In this document: positions 23,410 to 34,263 of the stretch, one piece after another
How the letters are laid out: each line of letters starts with the position of its first letter
Numbering within the stretch: the stretch's first letter is position 1
Assembly (NCBI GenBank): GCA_963971285.1
Contig: OZ020263.1
Coordinates: forward strand, 5,208,001 to 5,272,000
From: Astropecten irregularis
Taxonomy: Eukaryota > Echinodermata > Asteroidea > Paxillosida > Astropectinidae
Direction: 5' to 3'
Length of the DNA stretch: 64,000 nucleotides
Position numbers and translations under genes: made by a program
The notes under the pieces: generated by a model
Seen by the model: the letters and a program-made list of their open reading frames with translations, nothing else
What the model was told of the DNA's origin: nothing
Databases searched by the model: none

Positions 23410-23463
23410 TTGTCACCAGTTTGATGCGCTCACCAGACGATCTCATCCTGAAAGTTAAAGAAG
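23410..23463 (+). CDS. PSD: PSD/EFA6 exon: second half of PDZ domain, part 2
   Basis: A pyrimidine-rich tract (CTCGTTTGCTCTAG) ends at 23409 and the donor GAAG|GTAAGT starts at 23464. With the leading G from the previous exon it reads VVTSLMRSPDDLILKVKE, the last helix and strand of a PDZ domain (compare EVVxLIRSxPDxVxLxV). The join KTTKE-VVTSLMRS across a 15.1-kb intron is a near-perfect PDZ consensus, which supports both exons. The exon is 54 nt and symmetric (phase 1-1), so skipping it would keep the frame but destroy the domain. A TIR element begins about 75 nt after the donor. Confidence 0.88.
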
Positions 23464-23537
23464 GTAAGTTGGCACAGTTTATAAGATGCATTTTGGGTGT
23501 GTTGTTCCTCCTCTCCTCCCATATTTTATCATTGGGC

Positions 23538-24346
23538 AGGGGCCAATTTCATAGAGCTGCTTAAGCACCAAAATTTGCTTTTAAAGCACCAAATTCCTTG
23601 GTAAGTAAAAATCAGTATGCAAGCCAAAACTCCTTGTGAATGTTTAAGGGTTACTGCAGTGCTTCTTTCAGTGAGGTTATTTTATTGTCTTCATACAGAG
23701 AATATACTGACAGATAATGAATGGCAAGTCTTATTTTGGTTTCCAACCAGCATTTGGTTTTCCTTTAAATGGCTTTACAAAATTGAAGAGTTTGATGCAT
23801 GCTCATGTGGGGAACCAACAAGAAATATAATGAAAAAACATAAAAGAACTGAAAAGGCAAACTTGACCCACAGAAATGGTTTGGCGAAAAAATTACACCA
23901 CCAGTTGAATGAAAGGAACATATTTGGCAAAATAAAACTCATTGAGGAGGAAAAGGTCTGTCAGAAAATCAATAAAACAAACCCAACGTTTTGTGTACAA
24001 ATCAATTGGGTTACTGCTTTCAGGTACCCAGATGACAGTTTTACTCATGAATATGGAAATTCTAATTAGCATACAAACCAAAAAACCTGTTTTTAACCCT
24101 GAAACAGTGTGAGGAAGTGGGTAAAATCACAGGCCCCATAAAACAGTTGCCTTTTTGGCACATATTCAAGCCATAATATTCCTATTGCAGAGGCCCTTTA
24201 AATGCTCTGCGAACAATAGCCAAATACAAGTCAAAAGCAGTAAACATCACAAGAAAATTTGGTTGGCAATCCTGTTTGATCAAGGAAGACTTTTCATGCT
24301 TATATAAGCAAATTTTGTGCTTAAGCAGCTCTGTGAAATTGGCCCC
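23538..24346. mobile_element. TIR element GGGGCCAATTTCATAGAG (809 bp)
   Basis: The ends are GGGGCCAATTTCATAGAGCT plus GCTTAAGCACCAAA and the complement TTTTGTGCTTAAGCAGCTCT plus GTGAAATTGGCCCC. It carries a 150-codon open frame (23617-24069) without recognisable motifs, which I do not call a gene. It starts 75 bases after a PDZ exon. A one-sided copy is at 54521-54640. Confidence 0.82.
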
Positions 24347-24642
24347 TTGGCCATGGACTCTTAAAGGGAGGCCATGGCCTGGACTGCCCTCTGTTACTGC
24401 CCTCTGTTCCCGGCCTTCGTTTGAGAGGAAGATGGGATCTTCAAGTGTCCCATTAAGCATCTCGATTACCTAAGGTCTGATGGAAGTGACCCTTCAGATG
24501 TGTGGATGGAAAAGAAAACCTCAGACCAGGATCAGGTTTTGTTTTTGCAATCTCAAGCATGCATGCCAAGGGAAAATACACATTTTCACATTTCATCTCC
24601 TAATTCACAAGAACGTCTTTTAAAAATCGTCTTTTTTGATTA

Positions 24643-24761
24643 TCCCTTTGAGAAAGATCCTGCTAGGATCGAAATGCGTCAGGCCCTCCTAACTCTAACG
24701 TTTGATATATTTCAGGTCATTTTGGCTGATGAGCAGTTTGCAGCAGTTTATTACTTGTATT
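24643..24761 (+). mobile_element. Penelope-like remnant, family GATCCTGCTAGGATCGAAACG
   Basis: It reads CCCTTTGAGAAAGATCCTGC, TAGGATCGAAATGCGTCAGG, ending GCAGTTTGCAGCAGTTTATT. It is the most complete single copy in the window. A shorter minus-strand copy is at 41679-41741. Confidence 0.65.
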
Positions 24762-24856
24762 TTTTAAATATAAGTTAAAAGCCTGTTATTGGGTACGGTA
24801 CAGAATATACTAGAAGGGGTAATCTTGGCTGTGGCAACTTGAGTGTTATACCTCCA

Positions 24857-24999
24857 GGGGTCGATTTCACGAGACGAAATGTGAAACGAAAAATCGATCG
24901 TAGCCCGACTTATGAAGGATAAACCTATCGTATCCCACGTAGCGCTGCAATATTGCATTGTAAATCATACGATTGATAGTAGGAGTGTTTACAAAATGG

Positions 25000-25062
<63 letters not shown>

Positions 25063-25287
25063 CTCCATTTCATGAATCCATTCTAACAATAATGGGTACT
25101 AAAATAGAGGCTTTTTGCTGCGGTTCGGAAGTAGATTCTCTGGTTTGAAAAGGAAAACAGAGCTTCAGCTTCAATGAAAAACCACAACCTACATTTTCAG
25201 CATATGGATGACAGAGCTGGAGCCTGAGCCTAAGCCTCCGTTTAGTTAACCCCCTAAAGTTACAATGAGTTTTGTGAAATTGACCCC
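24857..25287. mobile_element. GGGGTCGATTTCAC palindromic element, split by the GGCTC element
   Basis: The outer parts 24857-24981 and 25256-25287 together make the usual ~150-bp element ending GTGAAATTGACCCC. It was therefore in place before the GGCTC element moved in. Confidence 0.86.
24982..25255. mobile_element. GGCTC-TIR element nested in a GGGGTCGATTTCAC element
   Basis: The left end has GTGTTTACAAAATGGAGG followed by about 60 bases of GGCTCA/GGCTCT hexamers (25000-25063); the right end is CCTAAGCCTCCGTTTAGTTA. Outer-element sequence resumes at 25256 (AAGTTACAATGAG) exactly where it broke off (GATTGATAGTA). Confidence 0.87.
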
Positions 25288-25859
25288 AGCGGCCAGCTCT
25301 GTTTGTGACGTCAGTGGATCTAGGATGCAACTGTACAATTACTATCAATGCTGTAAAATAAATGGTCTCAAGCACAATGCACGTTATACTGCACAGCTGT
25401 AGTCCACGCTGTAAATGTATGCACGTACATGTACACTTAATTCAGCTTTAAGACTCCGGGCCAATATAGGAGACCTCACAGTGCGTAATACTGGCAGCAT
25501 CTGCAGGTGTTTATGATGGCCATGTCTTGGCAATGAGCCCAAAGCTCTGTTTGAGAGTGACAGGTGTTTTTTCGGGAGGGGGCCTGGCTCCTTGTATACT
25601 GAGGCATAAATATATTGACAGCATTACGTCTGCTGTGTAAGACTTACATGTACATGTACATGCCCTGGTCCATGAATGATTTGGCAATCATGTGGTCTGT
25701 GGCTTTGAATTTACACAGACAGAGTGTAATTTCAAACTGCATGTGGTCATGTAAGCATGGAGGTACAGTAGGACCTTCATTTGCCAAGTAATAAGACGTG
25801 TACGAGTAGGCCTACATGTACATCTCCTCACAGTATCAATTGTTGTGGTCACATTTTCT

Positions 25860-25969
25860 GGGGCCGATTTCAAAAAGCTCTGTGACGCGTCGCATCTATG
25901 CGGTGAGTCCATAGAGTATGGATGAGTCTTAACTCTGCGACACGTCGTAAGTATGATGAAATTGGCCCC
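25860..25969. mobile_element. Short palindromic element GGGGCCGATTTCA (110 bp)
   Basis: It runs from GGGGCCGATTTCAAAAAGCT to GATGAAATTGGCCCC, with CTGTGACGCGTCGCA inside and its partner CTCTGCGACACGTCG near the right end. Confidence 0.8.
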
Positions 25970-25970
25970 T

Positions 25971-26540
25971 GGTGCCTTGTGGAGACTGAGCACACAGTAG
26001 GTTGCATGGAAATGGGCGTTTACGAAACCGAGGCTCAGGCTTCGTCTCAGGCTCTGGCTCCATTTCGTGAATCCATTCTGAAATAACTGGTATCAAAATA
26101 GAGGCTTTTGGCTGTGGTTCTGAAGTAGATTCTCTGGTTTGAAAAGGAAAATCAGTGTTTCAGCTTCATTGAAAAACCACAACCTATATTTTCAGCACAT
26201 GGATGTCAGAGCTGGAACCTATAAGCCTGAGCCTGAGCCTCCATTTTGTAAATGGCCTACAGGTACCTGTACATGTACATGTCTCCACTGGGAAATTCTA
26301 GAGGTGCATACATGTAGGTCTCCACAAGGTTTTCAAAAAACTGATATTTGGAACTAGCTGAAAAGGAGTAATTTTCAAGGTATACACCATGTACCTATAT
26401 GTCACAACTTTTTGTATCAAAGGATGTTCGATAGAAATTAAAACCTCTGGAGGAAAGTGAGTCTGGTTCAAAGGGGAGCAATTTAAAATTCTGCTCTTCA
26501 AAAGAATAAAGCCATGTCTCCACAAGGATGCAAATTTCAG
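25971..26540. mobile_element. GGTGCCTTGTGGAGAC element, split by a GGCTC element
   Basis: It starts GGTGCCTTGTGGAGACTGAG and ends at CATGTCTCCACAAGGATGC. Without the nested 244 bp it aligns with the copy at 18320-18636 (shared GATATTTGGAA, GTTCGATAG/GTTCGCCAG, TTCTGCTCTTC blocks). Confidence 0.82.
26014..26257. mobile_element. GGCTC-TIR element nested in a GGTGCCTTGTGGAGAC element
   Basis: The ends are GGGCGTTTACGAAACCGAGG and GCCTCCATTTTGTAAATGGC. Its body matches the copies at 24982 and 12687. The surrounding element (25971-26540) continues on both sides. Confidence 0.86.
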
Positions 26541-29430
26541 TATGGGCAACTATATGTACACATAATGTATAGTTTATTCATTATTGTACGTTTCAAACAT
26601 TTATCAATCCCATTATATTTTTACATGTATTTTACTCTGTAAAAAGGTAAAACAAAAACTGCATAATCGTTACATGTCTTTGGCTGCTACATGCAAAATA
26701 CATGTATATCAGCTGCTATATTCATAACATTCTGTTACATGTACATGTATGTGGCCATAGTGTCGATTTCTTTTCATGATTGGGGTATGATTGGTGATTT
26801 GGTGTAAATGACATTCAACCTGGAAATATTCGGGAGGGGGGGGGGGGGGGTGATAATACATGCCATTCCCTCACCTCAAATATTGGGGGGGATATATCCC
26901 TCCCCCCCCCCCCCCCCCCCGGGATCGACCCCCATGTATGTGGCATAATTGTTTTTGGCGGATGTGCAGAGCTACAGACCTGTGTGGTTTGATGCACAGT
27001 ATACATGCATAATGGCTGAGAATTAAACGACCTAATTTGTTTTTCCGTCACGGATTGTGAGCGTGCAGCACATATATATCACACATGCAGCTCAAGTCGA
27101 ATACGCCGACGATATATAACTGCCGAAATTACATGCCATTCTCAAATTACAAAATCCTTATTGTAATAGACAATCAATTCCCTCCATCAACCCCCCCCCC
27201 CCCCTTCTCCAAGAAAAAAAAACGAAGATCTAATAACACGGAAGCCCTCTCTTGAGCATTTCCATCTTAATGTCCTCGCAGAGCTACGCAGGTGAGCGTT
27301 TCCAAATGATTACGCATCTTTCTGCCGCGCACAGCCAGCTAGACAGGGGGGTCAATTGGTATTTAGTCGGTGTAATATGCGCCGCGTTATTCCCTTGATG
27401 TATCCCATCATGCTTCGGTTACAGGCCATGTCCTCGCGTCCTCCGCTTCACCTTACACCCCTCCCCATCCCCATCCACCCCCTTTCCAAAATATAAATTT
27501 ACATGAGTGTCGTCCACGGTTGAGTTCTCATTCGGAACGAGTCATGCGAAAAACATTGTGCGGCATGCTTTGAGTTTGATATCGGTCTTTGAATATATTA
27601 GAGATGATTTCTGGGTTTCTTCTCTTTCTTTTTCTTTTTTTTTCTGGGTGAGGGATTCAATGTTTTGCAGAATCCAGGAATGGGGTTCAAGAAGGACATG
27701 TCATGTGCATTTTTGTTCCTTTACCGTAGAAAAAGTCTTGACCAACTGAAAAAAAAATGGTACTCACGTGATAGTTTTTATAGTTCTGATATTTATGTAA
27801 ATTCATTCCTCCTCCATTCTGCAAGTAATTACTGTACATGTACTTGTAAGCATTACTCTGTTTAATTCCCAATTTACGATAGCACTGAGCTGTAACCAAA
27901 GCTTCAAACAGCTTATCTTAATAGCAAAGTATGCTTATTATGATAAGCATACATGTAAATTTAGCAAGAAGCCGCTTGGTGATTTGCATTGTGTGTACTG
28001 TCATGACTGTAAGCATATCATAGACTTGTGTACGTTGTAAGCCAATGTTGTTGGTGAGTTTAATAAGCACACTTCCTACTCCATTAATGTTGCAGTTTTA
28101 TCACTGCTGTAATTTGAAAATTGATTTGTTAAGCACAATTTGTTGTGTGTAAGCATCTCTACATGTGTGGACAAAATGGACCCCTGGTTAAAACCATACA
28201 CGGAGGAAACAGACTTCCTCTATGTTAAAACCAATGCAAATGTTATGTGGAGCAAACTACAGAATACAAAACATTGTATAAAAACTTGGTTAAATCTGTT
28301 TTTTTTTTATCATGGGAGCAACTTGATCTACATGTATGATGTTGGAATGTTGAATCCAGTAGTGGTCGATTTCACCAAACTCTTTGTAACATACTATCAA
28401 TCATAGGACTTCTGATGCATAGAAGGCTTATTTGAAGCCCTACGTGGGATAGGCCCCCTACGATTGGTTAAATCCTTCGTTACTCGACTTTACGAATAAA
28501 ATCATTCCCAGATGTCATAACTAACTTTTTAGACAGTTTCACTTTATACAAGCCTACATTACTGACATACATGAACAAAACGTTGGAGAAGTCTGTTTCC
28601 ACCTAGAAAGACTTTTCAGTCTGAGCATATATTCTTGTGCTCATTATTAAGCAGCTTTCTGCACATGGCTCCAGGGAAATCCTACGTAATTATGGATAAT
28701 ACAGCTCATGCAACTACGACCATGGCCTGAGGTGTAATGACCTACGTGTCATTGACCGGGCAGATGCTTGTTTATACATGGCTATATCCATTTTGTCCTT
28801 ATTATAAATTGACAGGGCAGCAGACGTTGTTATTGAGATCTGTGGTCATATTGAGATCTGTGGTCATATTGGACGGAGATCAAATAAGGGCTACAATTCC
28901 ATCTCGTAAGGGTGCACCACACTAAATAAACTCCCACTGACCTTAGTGTAAAATCCCTCAACTTCACAGTAAGAAAAACCTCATCCAGGATCGAGTCTCT
29001 CAGTTTTTGGTGCAATGCTGCAAATGGTAGTTTGAACCCTCATCTACCCAATTCTTTTCAATTTGTTGGTTTGTTTGCCAATTAGAGTTTTTGCTAATTG
29101 CTCCAAGAAAAAAAACCCCTCAAAATTCCCCTTTTTTCCATAACCAACTTGCTAACACTTTTCATGAAGCAACCGTCCACGTTCAAAACAATGTAGGACC
29201 GGATTTTAAACCAAAATGTCTCAAGTCCACAACAGGCTGAAGCACTGAACACCCTGGTTGTCATAACCAGTCATATATTACACAATATGTACAGTATGTT
29301 AATTTTATGACCCCCAAAATGCATACAAAACATTTAATTACACAGAATATGATTTAATCTGCTTGGTGCTTTGATTTTTGAGCTATTTAGTGTGGTGCAC
29401 CCCTAAAAACTTGGTGTGATACTGTGTGCA

Positions 29431-29620
29431 ATAGCGCTCCGCACTAATGACGTACGTCACACGAGTTCCCGAATGTCAGACAAACATTGACTCACGTATG
29501 TAGTGTACATGACTGTGCACCATGCATACACAAGCACATACCACATGTTTGCATGGTTGCAATGTAATTTGTCTGACATCCGGTGTGCTATTTTTAGCGC
29601 AAGTGCGGAGTGCTATTTAG
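29431..29620. mobile_element. TIR element AATAGCGCTCCGCACT (190 bp)
   Basis: The ends are ATAGCGCTCCGCACTAATGA and AGCGCAAGTGCGGAGTGCTA. An inner inverted pair is ATGTCAGACAAACATTGAC / TTTGTCTGACATCCGGTG. Further copies lie at 53343-53571 and, split, at 1042-1226. Confidence 0.83.
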
Positions 29621-30010
29621 GATCATATGCATTTCAACTCCATGCTTTTTTGTAAAAAAAAATTGCGCATGAACATTATCTGCAAAATGATTGGTAATAT
29701 TTTACTGTTCATTTATTGAATGTACAGTATGAAAGAATTGTTGAAGTTAAAGAAGGACTTCAAGCTTTGCATGGTGGAAGTAACATAAGAAGGAAGGTTT
29801 GCGCGAGACACCATGGAACTCTTTCCCTGAAATATTGTTCTGAAAAGAACCAGTGAGAAATTGTCTCAACGTTCCCGCCAGTGTACATGTACATGTACTC
29901 TGGCCATCCGCATCAGGAGAGAGTGTCTTCATGGTTGAAGTTTGCTGATGCTATACATGTACGTGGCCCCCAAACAAATTCTGTGCCAAGCTTTTTGGAA
30001 CAGTCCGACT

Positions 30011-30371
30011 TTAAAGGTAGTATCATACTTTGGTAAGACACCAAAACAGAAAATGTTCACAGATGTACGTATAACTTACGGGGTATGAAGATGGTGGTGA
30101 TAGAAACATACCGTTAAAATTTTTCTGCCTGAAATGGTGTATTTGTCCAGAAATTTGTAAAACAACGACTGAAAATCTTTTTGATCTCTCTTAAAAGATC
30201 AAAGATAAAAGAGGAAAGAAATACTGTGGCAGTTTTTCACTGTTTTCTCAAAAAGTGGGCACCGTATGGGACTGAAATTTTCACAGATGACTTTTACTGT
30301 ATCTTCCTTGATATTTATGCCCATGAATCTGAATTTCTTTGGCAATAACCAAAGCATGATACTACCTTTAA
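30011..30371. mobile_element. TIR element, family GGTAGTATCATACTTTGG (361 bp)
   Basis: A complete copy in the opposite internal orientation to that at 22231: TTAAAGGTAGTATCATACTT at the left, CATGATACTACCTTTAA at the right. It shares the internal blocks ACCGTATGGGACTGAAATTT and GTTTTCTCAAAAAGTGGGC. Confidence 0.9.
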
Positions 30372-30801
30372 CGGTTGGGCAATGTATCAGATATACTGTA
30401 CATGTAATGTGTATCAAGTGCCAGAGATGGACATATGTTACATGTACATGTAAGTACTTGTACGTGTACATGAATGTTTCTAGTCATGATACATACACAT
30501 AATGTGCGTGCTCATGCACAAGTGCATTGTACATAATGTACAGTTAACTGTACAATATGTTGCATTGATAGTGTGCATAAATTTGTAAGAGGCGGCCAAT
30601 ATACAGTACCATGTGACATTAGATCTGATTGGACAAAACCGTTCACATGCTGATCACATGTATAAAACATCTATGCAGGACTGTGCAGTGTCATAGCCTA
30701 CATGTACAGTACTTGTATTACATGTACTGTACATACAGCTCTCTCACAATGAAGTCAATGCATTCCCTTGTATACCGTTCCTAGGTTTTAACTAGTCTAT
30801 T

Positions 30802-31025
30802 GGCATTATTACGAGACGGAGGCTTAGGCTCAGGCTCCAGCTCTGACATCCATGTGCTGAAAATATAGGTTGTGGTTTTTCACTGAAGCTGAAGCTCTGT
30901 TTTCCTTTTTAAACCAGAGAATCTACTTCAGAACTGCAGCCAAATTAAGCCTCTATTTTGATACCAGTTATTTCAGAGACAGAATGGATTCACGAAATGG
31001 AGCCAGAGCCTGAGGCTCCTTGCCA
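30802..31025. mobile_element. GGCTC-TIR element
   Basis: The left inner end is ACGGAGGCTTAGGCTCAGG, the right is GCCAGAGCCTGAGGCTCC. The body block CTGAAAATATAGGTTGTGG identifies the family. Confidence 0.85.
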
Positions 31026-31168
31026 CACTATGTACGAACGTCTGATACATGCGTGCATGCACATTTTTTAGATCTGTTTTGAGAATGTTTCTGTCAGGGT
31101 CGTGACGGAGTACTGAGATGGGTCAGTGCTGGGTTGGCTTGCATAATTAATCAGGAAATCTGCACGCA

Positions 31169-31212
31169 TGTGATAGACGCTCGCTTGCTGTACAGCGAGT
31201 GCGTCTATCACA
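31169..31212. repeat. Short hairpin TGTGATAGACGC (44 bp)
   Basis: TGTGATAGACGC-TCGCT pairs with AGCGA-GT-GCGTCTATCACA across an 8-base loop, with a two-base bulge. There is no sign of a terminator or tRNA function. It abuts the element at 31225. Confidence 0.75.
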
Positions 31213-31224
31213 TACATGTAGACT

Positions 31225-31356
31225 AGTGGCCTGTTTGTTAAACACACAGGATCCGATATTTGCGGATCCATGCCGCATGTTGAATACGGTAAAATGGGAT
31301 CCGGATCAGTAGGATCAGTAAGATCAGTCATCTTGTGCGTGAAACAAACAGGCCCT
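31225..31356. mobile_element. TIR element GGCCTGTTTGTTAAACACAC (132 bp)
   Basis: The ends are AGTGGCCTGTTTGTTAAACA and GTGAAACAAACAGGCCCT; the interior is full of GGATC motifs. A one-sided relative starts at 47402 (TTAGGGCCTGTTTGTTTTGC). Confidence 0.78.
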
Positions 31357-32014
31357 CGGTTTTAACCTGCATTTTAGAGAAGCAAATTGACTTTGGTATA
31401 CTGTTCCCATGCGTGTATCTTTTTTGAAGAACTTGACATACTGTATAAAATGCACATTGTATTACCAGAGTATGAACCTTTTTCAATTTGATGTTCATTC
31501 CCCATATTTCCCAAGACGACAGGCTTCTGTTACATGTACATGGATTACATGTACATGTACAAGTTTAAAAATGATTGCACGCGATTCTCCACAGTCTCCA
31601 CAGTCGAGGCCATTAAGCACATTTAGTCACCAGGGAGTTTTTTCTGGGAAGATGAAATTGCAGACATCTGCAGTTTTTCACAAAATTTGTTATAAATTCC
31701 TCCTTGTGTATGATGACGTCTTTAGTGGAGCCTTTGCATGTACTTGGCCAGCTCTAGCTGTTTCAGAGGGCAAAGGTCACCATTAGATTACTTTGTCATT
31801 GACCTTTAATTGCCGGGGTCGCCAAAATCACCTGCTGGTTTGCTGCCTGGAAAATAATTTCCCTTACATGTATTGCTTCACAAATTTTGTGTTTTTATAT
31901 AAATTTGTATCATAGCATAATTTTGAGGCTAGATTTGAGGCTATGCATGGCGGAAGTACATTCAAGTAATAGGTTTGTAGTGACACCATGTGACATGTGA
32001 CACTTTTGTGCCAG

Positions 32015-32296
32015 TTAAAGGTAGTATCATACTTTGGTAATGAGACCAAAACAGAAATGTTCACAATGGTGTATTTATCCAGAATTTAGTCAAACAACGA
32101 CCGAAAATCTTTTTGATCTTTTAAAAGATCAAAAATAAAAGAGAAAAGACTTCAGAAATACTGTGGCTGTTTTTCATTGTTTTCTCAAAAAGTGGGCACC
32201 GTATGGGACTGAAATTTTCACAGATGACTGTTACTTTAGCTGTCTTGATATTTTTGTATTTCTTTAATAAAAACCAAAGTATGATATTACCTTTAA
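32015..32296. mobile_element. TIR element, family GGTAGTATCATACTTTGG (282 bp, internally deleted)
   Basis: Both termini are present, but about 80 bp of the left half is missing compared with the copy at 30011. It lies 600 bp before the large linker exon. Confidence 0.88.
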
Positions 32297-32897
32297 CCGG
32301 CTCTTTTCAGAGCCACCCCATACTCACAAAAAAGATGTCACATGGTGTCACCACTGCAAACCTACAGTATTACTTGGTTTTCAAGTGGTATGTTTTTTTG
32401 TTCGGGAAATACAATCTATGCATTTCTTAAAGTACCCCTCATGTGTCTTACAGCTTACAGATGTTTTTTTTTTCACAAACCTGTACTGTATTGTGAAAGC
32501 CATCTGTTACTGTTACAGGTCAAAGTTGCTGTGGCACTTGGGCCTATCAGTTGGTGTTTTTTCTTGGACCTGTTGAGGGTACATGTTTGTATCTGTGGGT
32601 TTTAGTCTCCAATTTCTTCAGGCTAATTTCACCTGGATGTTAGCTGAAATGGCTTGAAAACAGTAGTAAACTTTAAGAAAACATCTGATGCTTTTGCTTT
32701 TCAGTGTAATGAATGACTTTTGAGACGTTGGCAGCAGCAGTCTGTTCTCTTTTTGCTATCTTTGAGCATGCTCGCGCAATTGTGCATGTGCGTGAACTAT
32801 CAACTTGAAGACCCAGCTCCAAAGTCGCTAGATTTAAATATGTCCGTAAAGATGAAGAACTTGTATTTACAACTTGAACTGTTCTGTTTGTTTGCAG

Positions 32898-34263
32898 ATA
32901 CTGAGACAAAATCACGAGTTCTCAAGTTTCTGGAGCCACTGGAAAATCCTCCAGGATCCAATCCCAAGCTTCGTGTGAAGACCATAGGCCGGGCTAGTCC
33001 AAAACAGCTCAAGCAGCAGAGGATTAAAGACCTGTCTCCTTCCCAGGCTGGTCCCCATCAGCAGTCTCCGCCATTGGCACCCAGTGTTGATAACAGTAGG
33101 CCCGAGAATGGACGGACAAGCTTGAGTTCCGAGTCCCTGCCGTCCCCCACGGAGGGGAGGACCGCCGTGGAGCCCGCGTCTCAGGCAGGCAGTAGTCACA
33201 ACGCACCCCCGGCAGATTTGGATTTGCAGGTCAAACAATGTAAGAGCGGTGGTGTGATCATTGTGGAAACTCCGAATGAAGGGTCTCCCGGTAAGACCCA
33301 GAATGCACATTCCCTGGATCACCGGCTGACGGGAGGCGCTCCTGTCAATGGGATTGAGAGGGATCGATTATTACGCGATCGGGATGTGCCAAGCGCGAGA
33401 CAGGTGTACGCGGCCAACGCCTATTCATTCAGCTCCGATTCCAGTATCTCAGACATTCCATCTGTGCAAGTTATGACGACGGTGGCCCAGATACACCGCG
33501 AGGATTCCTCTTTGATCGGCCGAATGTCAGCTGAGCAGGCGATGGCCGACCTGCCTGACGGACAAGCTCCTAGCATCTCTAGCCCCAATCACAAGGGCTC
33601 CGGACAGGTCCACGACCACAGATACAACGACATCAACAGGAACGTGAGTAAAACGCCAATTGTAACGTTAGTGGAGAGCGAATCATCGCAGAGCGAGTTG
33701 TCCTCCCAGGCCAGCTCGTGTCCTTCGGAAGGACCTTTGACGGACTCACCCATCAGGACTCAGAAGCCCGGCACTCCGGCAAAGCATCCCGCTGGTAGGG
33801 ACGCCGCCGAGTTTGAACGCTCAGCACAAGTGGACACTGCCTTGGACAGAGACAAGGAAACGGACAGTGTGACCTACGATTCCGGGTATGCCAGCACGTC
33901 ATCGGTGGCCAAACAGTGCTCCAACGTTGCCCACTCCCAGTCAACCCAGACAAATTTGGACCCGGATACCAGCCGGCTCCGAGCGAACTCACTAGAGGAG
34001 CAGCCAGATGAGTCATCTCAAGCAGCAGCCCCAGAGCATCTGGAGGCAACAGAGACGTGGAACGGCGGGATGGGATCCAGGACGTCCAGCGACCACAGCG
34101 TGAACTCGGAAGAGTCGGAATGTTTAGACATGGACAGCTTAGGGAATGCCCTCCAGGCAGGCAACAGGAACCTGGACATTCCCTCTGCCCAGCGCCTTGC
34201 CAAGAGGTTATTCTTGTTGGATGGATTCAAGAGGTCGGATGTGTCAAAGCATCTGAGCAAGAG
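32898..34263 (+). CDS. PSD: PSD/EFA6 exon: large Ser-rich linker exon ending in the first helix of Sec7
   Basis: The acceptor TTTGTTTGCAG ends at 32897 and the donor GAG|GTAAGT starts at 34264; the reading frame is open for the whole 1366 nt. The encoded ~455 residues are low in hydrophobics and rich in Ser, Pro, Gln, Asp and Glu, so probably disordered, as is the N-terminal region of EFA6 proteins. The last 30 residues (SAQRLAKRLFLLDGFKRSDV...) match the start of the EFA6 Sec7 domain. A DSGxxS motif (DSGYAS) lies at 33878-33895. The frame is also open upstream to 32720, but that part contains the pyrimidine tract and the phase-matched acceptor, so I start the exon at 32898. GC content and third-position GC are clearly higher than in the flanking introns. 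It ends in phase 2 (AG + A of the next exon = Arg). Confidence 0.9.

Larger units (their letters stand above)
23464..32897. other. PSD/EFA6 intron, 9.4 kb, between PDZ and linker exons
   Basis: It holds an 800-bp TIR element (23538-24346), a Penelope-like remnant (24643-24761), two sets of nested TIR elements (24857-25287 and 25971-26540), a small palindrome (25860-25969), poly-G and poly-C tracts near 26830 and 26900, and further TIR elements at 29431, 30011, 30802, 31225 and 32015. Apart from a partial GGGGTCGATTTCAC element (28360-28500), 26541-29430 has no recognised gene. A second, out-of-phase ATG-containing open stretch before exon 32898 is not used. Confidence 0.7.

Noticed and set aside
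23617..24069. 150-codon open frame inside the GGGGCCAATTTCATAGAG element
   Set aside because: No transposase motif (no DDE/D-like pattern or zinc finger) was recognised and the element is only 809 bp; treated as a non-autonomous element with a chance frame.
32720..32897. Upstream extension of the large EFA6 exon to the first ATG of the open frame
   Set aside because: A pyrimidine tract and CAG at 32895-32897 match the phase-1 end of the preceding PDZ exon exactly; the extra open sequence is read as intron. A rare isoform starting here cannot be excluded.
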